This document shows, one piece after another, positions 8,340-17,658 of a stretch of DNA of 64,000 bases (position 1 is its first letter; the number at the start of each line of letters is the position of its first letter). Below the pieces are notes generated by a model. That model had not been told where the DNA came from and ran no database searches. It saw only the letters and a list, made by a program, of their open reading frames with translations. This DNA is from Flavobacteriaceae bacterium (GTDB lineage Bacteria; Bacteroidota; Bacteroidia; Flavobacteriales; Flavobacteriaceae): contig DQCR01000056.1 in the NCBI GenBank assembly GCA_003533785.1, positions 9,984 to 73,983 on the forward strand, written 5' to 3'. The translations under genes were made by a program, and so were the position numbers.

Positions 8340-11300
8340 TTGCAACGCTTTCCGCTTGCCGTTTTAGAGCAGAGTCCCCTACAAAATGAACTCGATCAGG
8401 CGTTCAAACAACGACAGTACATCATGTTCAAAGGCGCTGTGGGTTCGGGGCGCACCTTGGCAATAGCTACTCAATTTCAACAACGGCCTACATCGATGCT
8501 CTGGGTTCTCGAAAATCCAGAACAAGCCGCATACTATCTCAATGATTTAGAAGTGCTATTGGGGCAAACAGACGTTCTTTTTTTTCCAGCCAGCTACCGC
8601 CAAGCCTACATCTCTGAAGCCACCGACAACGCAAATGTTCTCTTACGTGCAGAAGTATTACGCAAGTTGACCCATAGCAAGCGACCCCGCATCATTGTGA
8701 GTTACCCCCAAGCACTTTTTGAAAAAGTAATCTCGCAACACACCCTAAAAAAAAATACTCTTAAAGTAGAAAAAGGAACTTCCCTAGGATTGGATTTTGT
8801 CAACGAAACCCTATTTGAATATGGATTTGAACGAGTAGATTTTGTTACTGATCCGGGAACTTTTTCAGTCCGAGGCGGAATTATTGATGTGTTTTCTTAT
8901 TCCAATCAACACCCCTATCGGATCGAATTTTTTGGAAATGAGGTGGATAGTTTGCGGTCTTTTGATGTTCGGACCCAACTTTCCATCCAGCAATTCGATC
9001 AAATTGAATTGATTCCCAATACCTCCTCGGTTAGTTTTACCGATAAACGGAAAACACTTCTCGACCTACTCCCGCCAGACAGCCGTGTCCTGTTTGAAAA
9101 TATTGATGGTTGTTGCTCTCGTTTGGACGATTTATTTCAAAAAGCTCAAGCCCAATACAATGCCATGGAAAGCACCACACAATTTCCCCCTGAGATACTC
9201 TTTTGTCAGCGTACAGAATGGATGGAAGCATTGGAAAATCGATGGGTTGGTTTCTTTCAAAAACCCGATATCCTCACTGAAAATAAGGTGCTTCACTGGG
9301 AGCAAAATCCTCAACCCAGTTTCAATAAGCAATTTGATGTATTGGTTGCCCATTTAAATGCCAACCATAAAAAAGGATGGACCAATTACCTCTGTTGTTC
9401 TAGTGAACAACAGGTCAAGCGATTTCATGATATTTTTCAAGAGATGGACGAGACCATTCATTATCAGACCCTTGTCTGTCCGCTCTTTGAAGGGTTTGAA
9501 GATCCCAAAGCGCAAATTGCTGTATTTACCGACCATCAGCTATTCAATCGTTATCACAAGTATCGCCTCAAATCCCAAAAAACCAAGTCGGATGCATTAA
9601 CACTTCAAGAACTTACCTTAATGGAAGTGGGGGACTATGTAACTCATATGGACCATGGTATTGGCAGGTTTGGTGGACTCCAACATATCGATGTGCAGGG
9701 CAAAAAACAAGAAGCCATCAAACTAATCTATGGTGAAAGAGATGTTTTGTACCTCAGCATCCATGCTTTGCACAAAATTTCCAAATTCAATGGGAAGGAT
9801 GGGAGGGCACCCAAGCTCTTCAAATTGGGATCGAAAGCATGGAAAACGCTGAAACAAAAAACAAAAAAACGCGTAAAAGAAGTAGCCTTTAATTTAATCC
9901 AACTCTATGCTGAACGGCGAAAAAAAATTGGCTATGCTTTTGCGCCCGATAGTTATTTACAATGGGAACTGGAAGCCTCGTTTCTTTATGAAGACACTCC
10001 CGACCAAGGGAAAGCAACAGCTGCAATCAAAGCCGATATGGAAAGTGAACGTCCGATGGATCGTTTGGTTTGTGGTGATGTGGGTTTTGGAAAAACAGAG
10101 GTCGCCATACGGGCTGCATTCAAAGCGGTTGATAACAGCAAGCAAGTTGCTGTTTTGGTTCCTACCACCATCTTGGCATTTCAACACTTTAAGACCTTTA
10201 GTCAGCGTCTTCAAAACCTTCCAGTTCGGGTAGATTATCTTAATCGGTTTCGAACCACTAAAGACCGTAAAGCGCTCCTAGAAGACCTTAGGGCAGGACA
10301 AATAGATATCTTAATTGGTACCCATCAAATAGCTGGGCAAACGGTTGCTTTTTCCGACTTGGGTCTGTTGATCGTAGACGAGGAGCAAAAATTTGGTGTG
10401 GCTGTCAAAGAAAAAATACGATCTCTAAAAAAAAATATTGATGTCCTCACCCTAACAGCAACTCCGATTCCTCGAACCCTTCAATTTAGTTTGATGGCCG
10501 CCAGAGATTTATCGGTCATTGCTACTCCCCCACCCAATCGTTATCCCATTCAAAGTGAAGTGACGCGCTTCAATGAAAACACGATCCGAGATGGCCTTCT
10601 CTATGAGTTGCAAAGAGGAGGGCAAGTATTCTTTGTCCATAATCGGGTAGAAAGCATTCAGGAAGTGGCAGGTATGATACAGCGATTGGTACCAGATGCT
10701 CGCATTGGAATTGGCCACGGGCAAATGAAAGGAGACCAGTTGGAAAAAACTTTACTCAATTTTTTATCGGGTCAATATGATGTTTTGGTCGCTACAACAA
10801 TCGTAGAAAATGGATTGGATGTTCCTAATGCCAATACTATTTTCATTAATAATGCCAATAATTTTGGTTTGAGTGATTTACATCAGATGCGTGGTCGCGT
10901 GGGTCGGAGTAATAAAAAAGCGTTTTGTTATTTTCTTACTCCTCCCCTATCAGCCATGAATTCCGATGCCCAAAAAAGAATAAAAACTATCGAACAATAT
11001 GCCGAACTAGGATCGGGCATTCAAATCGCTAAGAAAGATTTGGAAATTCGAGGAGCAGGAGATTTATTGGGCGGGGAACAAAGTGGCTTTATCAATGATA
11101 TTGGTTTTGACGCCTACCAAAAGATTTTGGAAGAGGCCTTAACAGAATTGAAAGAAAATGAATTTAAAACACTTTTTGAAAAAGACTTAAAAGAACCCAA
11201 GCTCACAATTAAGGAGGTGCAGTTGGACACGGATTTGGAAATCATGTTACCCGATCATTATGTAAATAGCGTGAAAGAGCGCCTACGTCTCTATCATCAA

Positions 11301-11693
11301 CTCAGTGCTATTAAAGACATAGAGGAATTGACTCTTTTTGAAAAAAGCTTGGAAGATCGATTTGGCCCTCTTCCTGATGCAGCCGTTGAATTGCTCGCTA
11401 GCGTTCAAATAAAATGGGTTGCAGCAGCCCTTGGTCTGGAGCGATTGGTAATTAAAAATGGCAAATGTGTGGGGTACTTTATGGCACAGGAAAATCATCC
11501 TTTTTATGAGTCTCCCCAATTTCAAAACATTCTCATGCGCATTCAAGAAAAGAGCAAACAATTGCAACTAAAACAAAAAGAAACCCGCCAAGGTATGCGC
11601 TTATTGTTGCTCATAGATGGAATTAAAAATACGGCTACTCTACTGAAATTGTTACAGCTATTGAGTCACCCTAGAGTAGCTTCAGGTTCTTAA
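8340..11693 (+). CDS. mfd: transcription-repair coupling factor
   Basis: 1117 aa. Removes RNA polymerase stalled at lesions and recruits UvrA. The N-terminal third resembles UvrB (for example SVRGGIIDVFS). The RNA-polymerase-interacting domain follows at about residues 425-500 (VGDYVTHMDHGIGRFGG). The RecG-like translocase has Walker A GDVGFGKTE near residue 578 and DEEQ near 679. The C-terminal TRCF domain is complete. The start is TTG: an in-frame stop at 8313-8315 leaves no upstream ATG, and the next ATG would remove conserved N-terminal sequence. A TATATTTA sequence at 8320-8327 is a one-mismatch -7 candidate. The 3' end overlaps the convergent ACT-domain gene by 23 bases. Confidence 0.96.
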   Translation: MQRFPLAVLEQSPLQNELDQAFKQRQYIMFKGAVGSGRTLAIATQFQQRPTSMLWVLENPEQAAYYLNDLEVLLGQTDVLFFPASYRQAYISEATDNANVLLRAEVLRKLTHSKRPRIIVSYPQALFEKVISQHTLKKNTLKVEKGTSLGLDFVNETLFEYGFERVDFVTDPGTFSVRGGIIDVFSYSNQHPYRIEFFGNEVDSLRSFDVRTQLSIQQFDQIELIPNTSSVSFTDKRKTLLDLLPPDSRVLFENIDGCCSRLDDLFQKAQAQYNAMESTTQFPPEILFCQRTEWMEALENRWVGFFQKPDILTENKVLHWEQNPQPSFNKQFDVLVAHLNANHKKGWTNYLCCSSEQQVKRFHDIFQEMDETIHYQTLVCPLFEGFEDPKAQIAVFTDHQLFNRYHKYRLKSQKTKSDALTLQELTLMEVGDYVTHMDHGIGRFGGLQHIDVQGKKQEAIKLIYGERDVLYLSIHALHKISKFNGKDGRAPKLFKLGSKAWKTLKQKTKKRVKEVAFNLIQLYAERRKKIGYAFAPDSYLQWELEASFLYEDTPDQGKATAAIKADMESERPMDRLVCGDVGFGKTEVAIRAAFKAVDNSKQVAVLVPTTILAFQHFKTFSQRLQNLPVRVDYLNRFRTTKDRKALLEDLRAGQIDILIGTHQIAGQTVAFSDLGLLIVDEEQKFGVAVKEKIRSLKKNIDVLTLTATPIPRTLQFSLMAARDLSVIATPPPNRYPIQSEVTRFNENTIRDGLLYELQRGGQVFFVHNRVESIQEVAGMIQRLVPDARIGIGHGQMKGDQLEKTLLNFLSGQYDVLVATTIVENGLDVPNANTIFINNANNFGLSDLHQMRGRVGRSNKKAFCYFLTPPLSAMNSDAQKRIKTIEQYAELGSGIQIAKKDLEIRGAGDLLGGEQSGFINDIGFDAYQKILEEALTELKENEFKTLFEKDLKEPKLTIKEVQLDTDLEIMLPDHYVNSVKERLRLYHQLSAIKDIEELTLFEKSLEDRFGPLPDAAVELLASVQIKWVAAALGLERLVIKNGKCVGYFMAQENHPFYESPQFQNILMRIQEKSKQLQLKQKETRQGMRLLLLIDGIKNTATLLKLLQLLSHPRVASGS

Positions 11694-12330
11694 TCACTTC
11701 GAAAGCGATGTTGACCGATCCCTCGTCCATCAATATGGTGAACTCATTGGATGTAGAAATCACCTCCTTAATATTTACCCCTTCCCAAGACAATCGCTGA
11801 AAGATAAAATAGTATATCCCAGGGATTTGAACATTTTCGGTGGGAAGTTTGACCGTAATGGCAGAGAGGTTTTCTTCTTTGTCTATACACATCTCACTTT
11901 TGAAAGTATTATCTACCACAGCAATCAGGTTCTGGCTCACAATAATATTGCATTCCCCAACTCCACGAGAAGAGGTATAGAATGCATTGGGTTCTGATTT
12001 GATTTGATCTAGAAATTTGGCTTGGGTCAACAAAAGGGTATCTGTAATTTTAAAACAATAATCGGCTAAGGAAGATCGAACCGTTATGTCGCCCAAATTT
12101 TTTAAAACCCGCACAATCTTATGCGTAGACAAAAACTCCTGATTATCAGAAATTCGTTTTAATGCCATAACTATAGCTCCGCTTTTGGCAGATTTTTTAA
12201 GTGATTCCTCGATTTCAGGTTGGATTTCGCGAGCTAATGAAGTTAAATTAATAATTCCCTGTGAAAGGGCACTCATCAAGAAAGGTTTGGTTTTTATATA
12301 ATCTAGAACTTCTGACGCAATGGTCTTCAT
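11671..12330 (-). CDS. ACT-domain protein, aspartate-kinase-like regulatory domain
   Basis: 219 aa with no catalytic kinase domain. The N-terminal half is helical. The C-terminal half (from about residue 110) has tandem ACT-like sequence, including NLSAITVKLPTENVQIPG, LSWEGVNIKEVISTSNEFT and ILMDEGSVNIAFEVI. This is the pattern of the amino-acid-sensing part of lysine-sensitive aspartate kinases. I infer a regulatory or ligand-sensing role; the ligand is unknown. The ATG at 12328-12330 sits directly beside an elaborate inverted-repeat region (12331-12377) that also carries a TAnnTTTG element, so expression is probably controlled by a dedicated repressor or by self-regulation. Confidence 0.75.
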   Translation of the reverse strand: MKTIASEVLDYIKTKPFLMSALSQGIINLTSLAREIQPEIEESLKKSAKSGAIVMALKRISDNQEFLSTHKIVRVLKNLGDITVRSSLADYCFKITDTLLLTQAKFLDQIKSEPNAFYTSSRGVGECNIIVSQNLIAVVDNTFKSEMCIDKEENLSAITVKLPTENVQIPGIYYFIFQRLSWEGVNIKEVISTSNEFTILMDEGSVNIAFEVIKNLKLL

Positions 12331-12377
12331 TGTGAAATATTTTCACAAAAATACTAAAATACAACATTTTGTGAAAA
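12331..12377 (-). promoter_or_regulatory. Operator-like array of TGTGAAA half-sites with embedded -7 element
   Basis: TGTGAAATATTTTCACA (12331-12347) is an inverted repeat with perfect 7-base arms. The inner copy is also part of TTTTCACAAAA (12340-12350), which pairs perfectly over 11 bases with TTTTGTGAAAA (12367-12377). Three copies of the same half-site therefore lie within 47 bases. On the minus strand a perfect -7 element TATTTTTG occupies 12353-12346, inside the array. A protein bound here would occlude the promoter of the ACT-domain gene. The bound factor is not identifiable from the window. Confidence 0.6.
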
Positions 12378-12380
12378 TTA

Positions 12381-12746
12381 TTAGTCTCCGTCAAATGGAT
12401 AAAAAGCATTTTCAAGATGACTCACCTCCCACTTACCATGTTGACGAAGTACGGCTACAATATCAAAACGTACTTCCATTTGGATATTTTCCCTTTGCAA
12501 ATATTCATCAGCAGCCGAAACAAGCAACTTTATTTTTTTTGGTGTTACAAATTCTTCTGGTTTACCAAAGATAGAAGTGGTTCTGGCCTTTACTTCAACA
12601 ATAACCAAAAAATCATCAATCTGAGCAATGATATCTATTTCCGCTTTAAGGTAGCGGTAATTCCGTTTTCGGATTTGATATCCTTTTCTTTTTAGGTAGT
12701 GAACGGCATAGTCTTCTGCAGCCGCTCCAAGGATTTGAGCATCCAT
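12381..12746 (-). CDS. yraN: YraN family protein (UPF0102), predicted nuclease fold
   Basis: 121 aa, the normal length for the family. The signature [14 protein letters not shown] at the N-terminus and the core EIDIIAQ...LVIVEVKAR match the restriction-endonuclease-like fold with D/E-ExK residues conserved. In vivo function is not settled for the family; a role in DNA processing or uptake has been suggested. The gene stands alone between the ACT-domain gene and divergent metG. The ATG at 12744-12746 gives the usual MDAQ-type start just ahead of LGAAAEDYA. Confidence 0.88.
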   Translation of the reverse strand: MDAQILGAAAEDYAVHYLKRKGYQIRKRNYRYLKAEIDIIAQIDDFLVIVEVKARTTSIFGKPEEFVTPKKIKLLVSAADEYLQRENIQMEVRFDIVAVLRQHGKWEVSHLENAFYPFDGD

Positions 12747-12808
12747 TGGTTTGAAATTTGGGGTTGGTTAAAGTTAATGATTTCCTACGCAGCAGCTGTA
12801 TTAATTGT

Positions 12809-12816
12809 TATTTTTG
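12809..12816 (+). promoter_or_regulatory. Candidate -7 element upstream of metG
   Basis: TATTTTTG matches TAnnTTTG exactly and lies 11 bases before ATG 12828. No TTG is found at the expected distance upstream, so this is a partial match only. Confidence 0.35.
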
Positions 12817-12827
12817 GTCAAATTTCT

Positions 12828-14888
12828 ATGATGAAGCCAACCTTCAAAAGACATACCATAACGGCAGCTTTGCCCTACACGAACGGCCCTGTTCATATTG
12901 GCCATTTGGCAGGAGTGTATGTCCCAGCCGATACCTACGCTCGCTATCTTCGTGCACGGGGAAGGGAAGTTGCATTTATATGTGGAAGTGATGAACACGG
13001 CGTAGCCATCGCTATAAAAGCGAAAAAAGAAGGAAAAACTCCTCAACAAATTATAGACAAATACGATCAAATTATCCGAAAGTCTTTTCAAGATTTTGGG
13101 ATATCCTTTGATAATTATTCACGAACATCAGCGGCCATTCACCATCAAACAGCCTCTGAGTTTTTTAGTGTTCTATCCGATAAGGACATTTTCGACGAGA
13201 AGGTTTCCGAACAATTATACGATCCTGAGGCTAGGGAATTTCTTGCAGATCGTTTTGTCACAGGAATTTGTCCACATTGTTCTCATTCAAGCGCTTATGG
13301 GGATATTTGCGAATCTTGTGGAAGCTCGTTAAATGCAACCGATTTGATCGATCCCAAGTCTACTCTTTCTGGAGCAACGCCCGTAAAGAAAAAAACAAAA
13401 CACTGGTTCTTGCCCCTTGAAAAATACGAAGGTTTCATTCAAGAATGGATTTTGGATCAACGAAAAAAAGATTGGAAGAGCAATGTATATGGTCAGATCA
13501 AATCTTGGATAGAAAACGGCTTACAAGCTCGAGCCGTTACAAGGGATCTGGATTGGGGCATCCCCGTCCCTCTCAATGGTGCCGAAGGAAAAGTTCTCTA
13601 TGTTTGGTTTGATGCCCCCATTGGCTACATATCATCAACAAAAGAATGGGCCGCTAAAGAAGGCGTGGATTGGGAACCCTATTGGAAAGACAAAGACACC
13701 CAATTGGTTCATTTTATTGGGAAAGACAATATTGTTTTTCATTGTATCATTTTCCCAAGTATGCTTCATGCTCATGGTGATTATATCCTTCCAGACAATG
13801 TTCCAGCTAATGAGTTTTTGAATTTAGAAGGAGATAAAATTTCCACCTCAAATAATTGGGCTGTTTGGCTTCATGAATATCTGGAAGAATTTCCAGATCA
13901 ACAAGATTCTCTACGGTATGTTCTTACTTCAAATGCTCCGGAAACAAAAGACAATGACTTCACATGGAAAGAGTTTCAAGCACGAAACAACGGTGAATTG
14001 GTGGCTATATATGGTAACTTTATCAACCGAGTAGCAGTACTGACACAAAAATATTACGAAGGGAATTGTCCTTCTGGGAAAAACCTCACTGTTCTAGACC
14101 TAGAAACCTTAGATACGCTCCCCTTATTGGTTCAAAAAATGGAATCAGCTATTGAGCAATATAAGTTTCGTGAGGCCAGTCAACAAATGATGCTAATGGC
14201 CCGCCTAGGGAACAAGTACTTGGCCGAACAAGAACCATGGAAAAAAATTAAAACAGATCCTGAAAGGGTCGCAGCAATCCTTCACACTGCTATTCAAATC
14301 ACTGCATATCTTGCCTTGTACAGCAGTCCCATCCTACCGTATACTGCTGAAAAAATAAAAAAGTGTTTGGGCATAGAAGACCTCAGATGGGATTCGGCCA
14401 ATCAGAACTTTACTTCTCTAATTGCTGAAGGCCAACAGATTCAATCACCTGGCCTTTTATTCGAGAAAATAGAAGATCATGCAATTGAACTTCAACGAAC
14501 CAAATTGCAAAAAACAAAGGAAACAATGAATGAGACTCCTTCATCCACGGCTAACAAAGAAGAAATTGATTTTGAAAGTTTTATGAAAATGGAACTTCGC
14601 GTGGGAAAAATTCTGTCGGCAAAAGCCGTTCCAAAAACTGAAAAACTTCTTGAGTTTGAAGTAGATTTAGGGTTTGAAACCCGAACAATTGTTTCGGGTG
14701 TAGCGCTACAGTTTGACCCTGAAACATTAATCGATAAAAAAGTTACTGTTTTAGTGAATTTAGCTCCGCGAAAGATTCGTGGTGTCTACAGTCAAGGAAT
14801 GTTGCTTTTGGCAGAGAATTCTGAGGGTAAGCTTAGTTTTATTAGTCCTGCTGACCCAGCTATGCCACCGGGTTCAGAAATCAGTTAA
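12828..14888 (+). CDS. metG: methionyl-tRNA synthetase
   Basis: 686 aa. Charges tRNA-Met. The class I HIGH signature is PVHIGHLAG near the N-terminus. A zinc-binding pair of Cys motifs follows (CPHCSHS and CESCGSS). The second signature reads GDKISTSNN in place of the textbook KMSKS. A C-terminal tRNA-binding/dimerisation domain (about 580-686; [20 protein letters not shown]) is fused on. ATG 12828 or 12831 gives [20 protein letters not shown], the family's usual beginning. The open frame extends 43 codons upstream, but that sequence overlaps yraN and does not look like synthetase. The HDAC-like gene follows within 7 bases. Confidence 0.95.
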   Translation: MMKPTFKRHTITAALPYTNGPVHIGHLAGVYVPADTYARYLRARGREVAFICGSDEHGVAIAIKAKKEGKTPQQIIDKYDQIIRKSFQDFGISFDNYSRTSAAIHHQTASEFFSVLSDKDIFDEKVSEQLYDPEAREFLADRFVTGICPHCSHSSAYGDICESCGSSLNATDLIDPKSTLSGATPVKKKTKHWFLPLEKYEGFIQEWILDQRKKDWKSNVYGQIKSWIENGLQARAVTRDLDWGIPVPLNGAEGKVLYVWFDAPIGYISSTKEWAAKEGVDWEPYWKDKDTQLVHFIGKDNIVFHCIIFPSMLHAHGDYILPDNVPANEFLNLEGDKISTSNNWAVWLHEYLEEFPDQQDSLRYVLTSNAPETKDNDFTWKEFQARNNGELVAIYGNFINRVAVLTQKYYEGNCPSGKNLTVLDLETLDTLPLLVQKMESAIEQYKFREASQQMMLMARLGNKYLAEQEPWKKIKTDPERVAAILHTAIQITAYLALYSSPILPYTAEKIKKCLGIEDLRWDSANQNFTSLIAEGQQIQSPGLLFEKIEDHAIELQRTKLQKTKETMNETPSSTANKEEIDFESFMKMELRVGKILSAKAVPKTEKLLEFEVDLGFETRTIVSGVALQFDPETLIDKKVTVLVNLAPRKIRGVYSQGMLLLAENSEGKLSFISPADPAMPPGSEIS

Positions 14889-14894
14889 CATCCA

Positions 14895-15797
14895 TTGTTG
14901 TCCATCGCCTTTGATCCGATCTATCGACTGTCGCTACCAGAGCGCCATCGATTTCCTATGGAGAAATACGAATTACTCCCTAAGCAGTTGCTTCACGAGG
15001 GAATTTGTCAGCAAAGTGATTTTCATTCCCCTAATGAGGCCACATTAGAGGAAGTCTGTCGGGTTCACAACCCAGACTATGTTCATCGATTGAAAACCGA
15101 GGCTTTAACGCCCAAAGAAGTTCGAGCCATAGGGTTTCCATTAACTGCTGAGTTAATTACTCGTGAATTCATCATTGCAGGAGGAACTCTCTGGGGTTGC
15201 CACCAAGCGCTTGAAAAAGGAATTGCATTTAACATCGCTGGGGGGACGCATCATGCTTTCCGAGCGCATGGCGAAGCATTTTGCTTGCTCAACGACCAGG
15301 CGATTGGAGCCCAATATTTATTGGATAAAGGCTTGGCTAATAAAATATTGATTGTGGATTTGGATGTTCATCAAGGAAATGGTACCGCTGAAATATTTCG
15401 AGACGAACCTCGGGTTTTCACTTTTTCTATGCATGGAGCCAAAAATTATCCATTCCGAAAAGAGCAAAGTGATTTGGACATAGCCCTCGATGACAATACA
15501 GACGACCGTACTTTTCTCTCACTCTTGGATGAAAATCTCCCTCAATTGATTGATCGGGTACAACCAGACTTTATCTTTTACCTAAGCGGCGTGGATGTCC
15601 TGAATACCGATAAATTAGGTCGGTTGGGACTGACTTTGGAAGGCTGTAAAGAACGAGACCGAAGGGTTTTTGAAATAAGCTCAAATTTTGATATACCTAT
15701 CCAATGCAGTATGGGAGGGGGCTATTCCCCTACTTTAAAAACAATCATAGAAGCCCATGCCAACACCTACCGGATGGCATTTCAATACTATCTCTAA
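14895..15797 (+). CDS. histone deacetylase/AcuC family zinc hydrolase
   Basis: 300 aa. The arginase-deacetylase fold is seen from GGTHHAF (tandem His), DLDVHQGNGTAEIF (zinc ligands Asp and His) and SGVDVLNTDKLGRL. Bacterial members hydrolyse acetylated amines such as acetylpolyamines or acetyl-lysine in proteins; the substrate here cannot be told. The start is TTG (14895, or the adjacent TTG 14898), only 6 bases after the metG stop, giving (M)LSIAFDPIYRL; no ATG fits. It is probably co-transcribed with metG. The stop codon abuts the stop of the convergent CBS gene with no intervening base. Confidence 0.88.
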   Translation: MLSIAFDPIYRLSLPERHRFPMEKYELLPKQLLHEGICQQSDFHSPNEATLEEVCRVHNPDYVHRLKTEALTPKEVRAIGFPLTAELITREFIIAGGTLWGCHQALEKGIAFNIAGGTHHAFRAHGEAFCLLNDQAIGAQYLLDKGLANKILIVDLDVHQGNGTAEIFRDEPRVFTFSMHGAKNYPFRKEQSDLDIALDDNTDDRTFLSLLDENLPQLIDRVQPDFIFYLSGVDVLNTDKLGRLGLTLEGCKERDRRVFEISSNFDIPIQCSMGGGYSPTLKTIIEAHANTYRMAFQYYL

Positions 15798-16265
15798 CTA
15801 GGATCGCCAAGTATTGCTCTTGAGATTGAGTGCTGCCAAGACAACATCTTTACGACTCAGCTGTCCCACTAATCTCCCCTTCTCCATTACGGGATAGCGA
15901 CGGCGTGTTGAATTTGAAAATAATGATGCTGCTTCAAATAAGCTTTTAGAGGCATCGATTGTATCCACTCCATCCGTCATAAAGTTTTGAACCGATTTAT
16001 CGAGTATGGGCATGTTGAAATATCGGCTATCCGAAATTTCTTTCATACAGTCGGCTTCAGAAATAACCCCCACCAGCTTTCCAGCGTTATTGACAACTGG
16101 ACCTCCAGAAATACGGTATTTGACAAATTTTTGCATTACTTCGTGTATGGATTGTTCTGGATGAAACAAAATCAAATTTTGACACATGATGTCACGAACC
16201 AATAATTGAGGTGTTTTGGTGCCCGTTTTTTTAGCACGTGCCCCTTGGAAACTTTTCACTGCCAT
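15798..16265 (-). CDS. CBS-domain pair protein
   Basis: 155 aa consisting almost wholly of two CBS motifs after a short basic N-terminus (MAVKSFQGARAKKTG). CBS1 includes VRDIMCQN...GGPVVNNAGKLVGVISEAD, and CBS2 includes VQNFMTDG...RRRYPVMEKGRLVGQLSRKDV. Such pairs bind adenosyl ligands (AMP, ATP, SAM) and act as sensors; no effector domain is attached. It stands alone on its strand, convergent with the HDAC-like gene. Upstream (16266-16355) is A+T-rich with only weak promoter resemblance. Confidence 0.88.
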   Translation of the reverse strand: MAVKSFQGARAKKTGTKTPQLLVRDIMCQNLILFHPEQSIHEVMQKFVKYRISGGPVVNNAGKLVGVISEADCMKEISDSRYFNMPILDKSVQNFMTDGVDTIDASKSLFEAASLFSNSTRRRYPVMEKGRLVGQLSRKDVVLAALNLKSNTWRS

Positions 16266-16355
16266 GATGCTAATTTTTAATGGTTCTAGTAAGATACTAA
16301 AAAATATGTAATGTTTTTATTTGTTTTTAATTAATCTCATATATAGTGCTTGTAA

Positions 16356-17171
16356 ATGTTTAATCATATTCGTCTTGGAATTATAGGCTGTGGTTGGTTA
16401 GGTACAGCCTTAGGAAGTAAATTGGTGCGCCAAGGAGCTTTTGTTAAGGGAACGCGGACACAAGCTGAAAAGGCAAAGGAACTCATGGCATTTGGAATTG
16501 AAGGTTATCCGTTCCAACTCAAAGAAGGAAGCTGGATTGGAGATTTAACGTTTTTTGAGCATATAAATGTCTTGCTCATCGCGATCCCTCCAGGACTTAG
16601 TACTGATCAAACATCCAATTTTGTAGCAAAAATAACCCCTTTGATTTCACAGTTAAAGAAATACAAGCTTGAAAAAATAATTTTTACCAGTAGTATTTCT
16701 GTGTACGGTCAAGCCCAAGGAAAATTGAATGAAGATTCTCAATGCCATCCTAATACGCTTTCGGGTCTACAATTAATTGAGGTTGAACAGGCACTTATTA
16801 ACAATTTTCCAGACACGATTATCATTCTTCGTCTTGGCGGGCTAATCGGACCCGATCGGCATCCCATTCACCGTTTGCGGATGCGTTCTAGAATTGAGGC
16901 AGGGCTAAACCCAGTCAATTTAATACATCAAATAGATGTTCTTGCAGGCTTAGAAAAAGTCCTGTTGACGCAGAAGAAACAGCACTGTTATAATCTGGTT
17001 AGTCCTTATCATCCCATCAAAGAAGACTACTACTCACAGTTGGCATATCAATGGGAAATTCCACCTCTCAAATTTGATCAACAAACAAAATATCCAAAAA
17101 AAATAAGCAGTAATCGCTTCGTATCCGACTACGATTTTTCATTTATCGTTGAAAAGTTGTTGATAGAATAA
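16356..17171 (+). CDS. Atypical NAD(P)-binding SDR/epimerase-like protein (YeeZ-like)
   Basis: 271 aa. The Rossmann motif GIIGCGWLGTALG is at residues 8-20, and FTSSISVYG marks the fourth-strand region of extended SDRs. The Tyr-x-x-x-Lys pair expected next is not visible (the place reads LSGLQLIEVEQ), so classical SDR chemistry is doubtful. LRLGGLIGPDRHP is typical of the YeeZ-type branch of the epimerase superfamily. Substrate unknown. It is flanked by a divergent CBS gene and, 49 bases on, an unknown gene in the same direction. Confidence 0.8.
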   Translation: MFNHIRLGIIGCGWLGTALGSKLVRQGAFVKGTRTQAEKAKELMAFGIEGYPFQLKEGSWIGDLTFFEHINVLLIAIPPGLSTDQTSNFVAKITPLISQLKKYKLEKIIFTSSISVYGQAQGKLNEDSQCHPNTLSGLQLIEVEQALINNFPDTIIILRLGGLIGPDRHPIHRLRMRSRIEAGLNPVNLIHQIDVLAGLEKVLLTQKKQHCYNLVSPYHPIKEDYYSQLAYQWEIPPLKFDQQTKYPKKISSNRFVSDYDFSFIVEKLLIE

Positions 17172-17220
17172 ATCCTTTATAATGTCACTAGCCTATTGAT
17201 TATCTTACATTTAGATTGTT

Positions 17221-17658
17221 ATGGCTGTAAAATTGCATATAAATCAATTGATTCGAGCCCTTGGATTACTCAAGAGTTCGAAGCTAGAATATCTCAAAAC
17301 TGCTGAGGGACGCCATCCTACCGAAGTACAACGTTTTCTTCACCGACAAGCTCGTTTACGCCATCATTATTTTCAGGAATTGGAAGTGCAATTACGCAGT
17401 TTCCAACAGGATACAGATATCACGCATATAAAAGGAGTCCAAATGGAGCAACGGTTGGTAGCCTCATTACAGGATTCTCAAAAAACAAGTTTTGAAAACT
17501 GCCTAGATATTGACGTTCAGATTATCGGTTTATTGGAAGGAATTGAAACGACAAAAATTCAGTTAGATTCCCTTATTCAGAAGCTTAAAGATGCTGTACA
17601 AACGCTTACCCGTTTTGAAAAAAAATCAGAATCTAGAATTAAATCTTCTTGGTTCTAG
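17221..17658 (+). CDS. Conserved-looking helical protein of unknown function
   Basis: 145 aa; I do not recognise the family. No signal peptide or membrane segment. The sequence is almost all amphipathic helix, with Arg/Lys/Gln/Glu and regularly spaced Leu/Ile, suggesting a four-helix bundle or coiled coil. A short basic-aromatic segment (RFLHRQARLRHHYFQEL) stands out. The ATG at 17221 follows TTGTT closely. Its TAG stop shares CTAG (17655-17658) with the stop of the convergent lipoprotein gene. Confidence 0.7.
   Translation: MAVKLHINQLIRALGLLKSSKLEYLKTAEGRHPTEVQRFLHRQARLRHHYFQELEVQLRSFQQDTDITHIKGVQMEQRLVASLQDSQKTSFENCLDIDVQIIGLLEGIETTKIQLDSLIQKLKDAVQTLTRFEKKSESRIKSSWF

Noticed and set aside
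12320-12574. Plus-strand open frame over the ACT-gene promoter and the 3' end of yraN
   Set aside because: It lies opposite a well-supported gene and a regulatory repeat, and the protein has no coherent composition.
12699-12827. Extended N-terminus of MetG
   Set aside because: It overlaps yraN on the other strand, and the conserved protein begins at [16 protein letters not shown].
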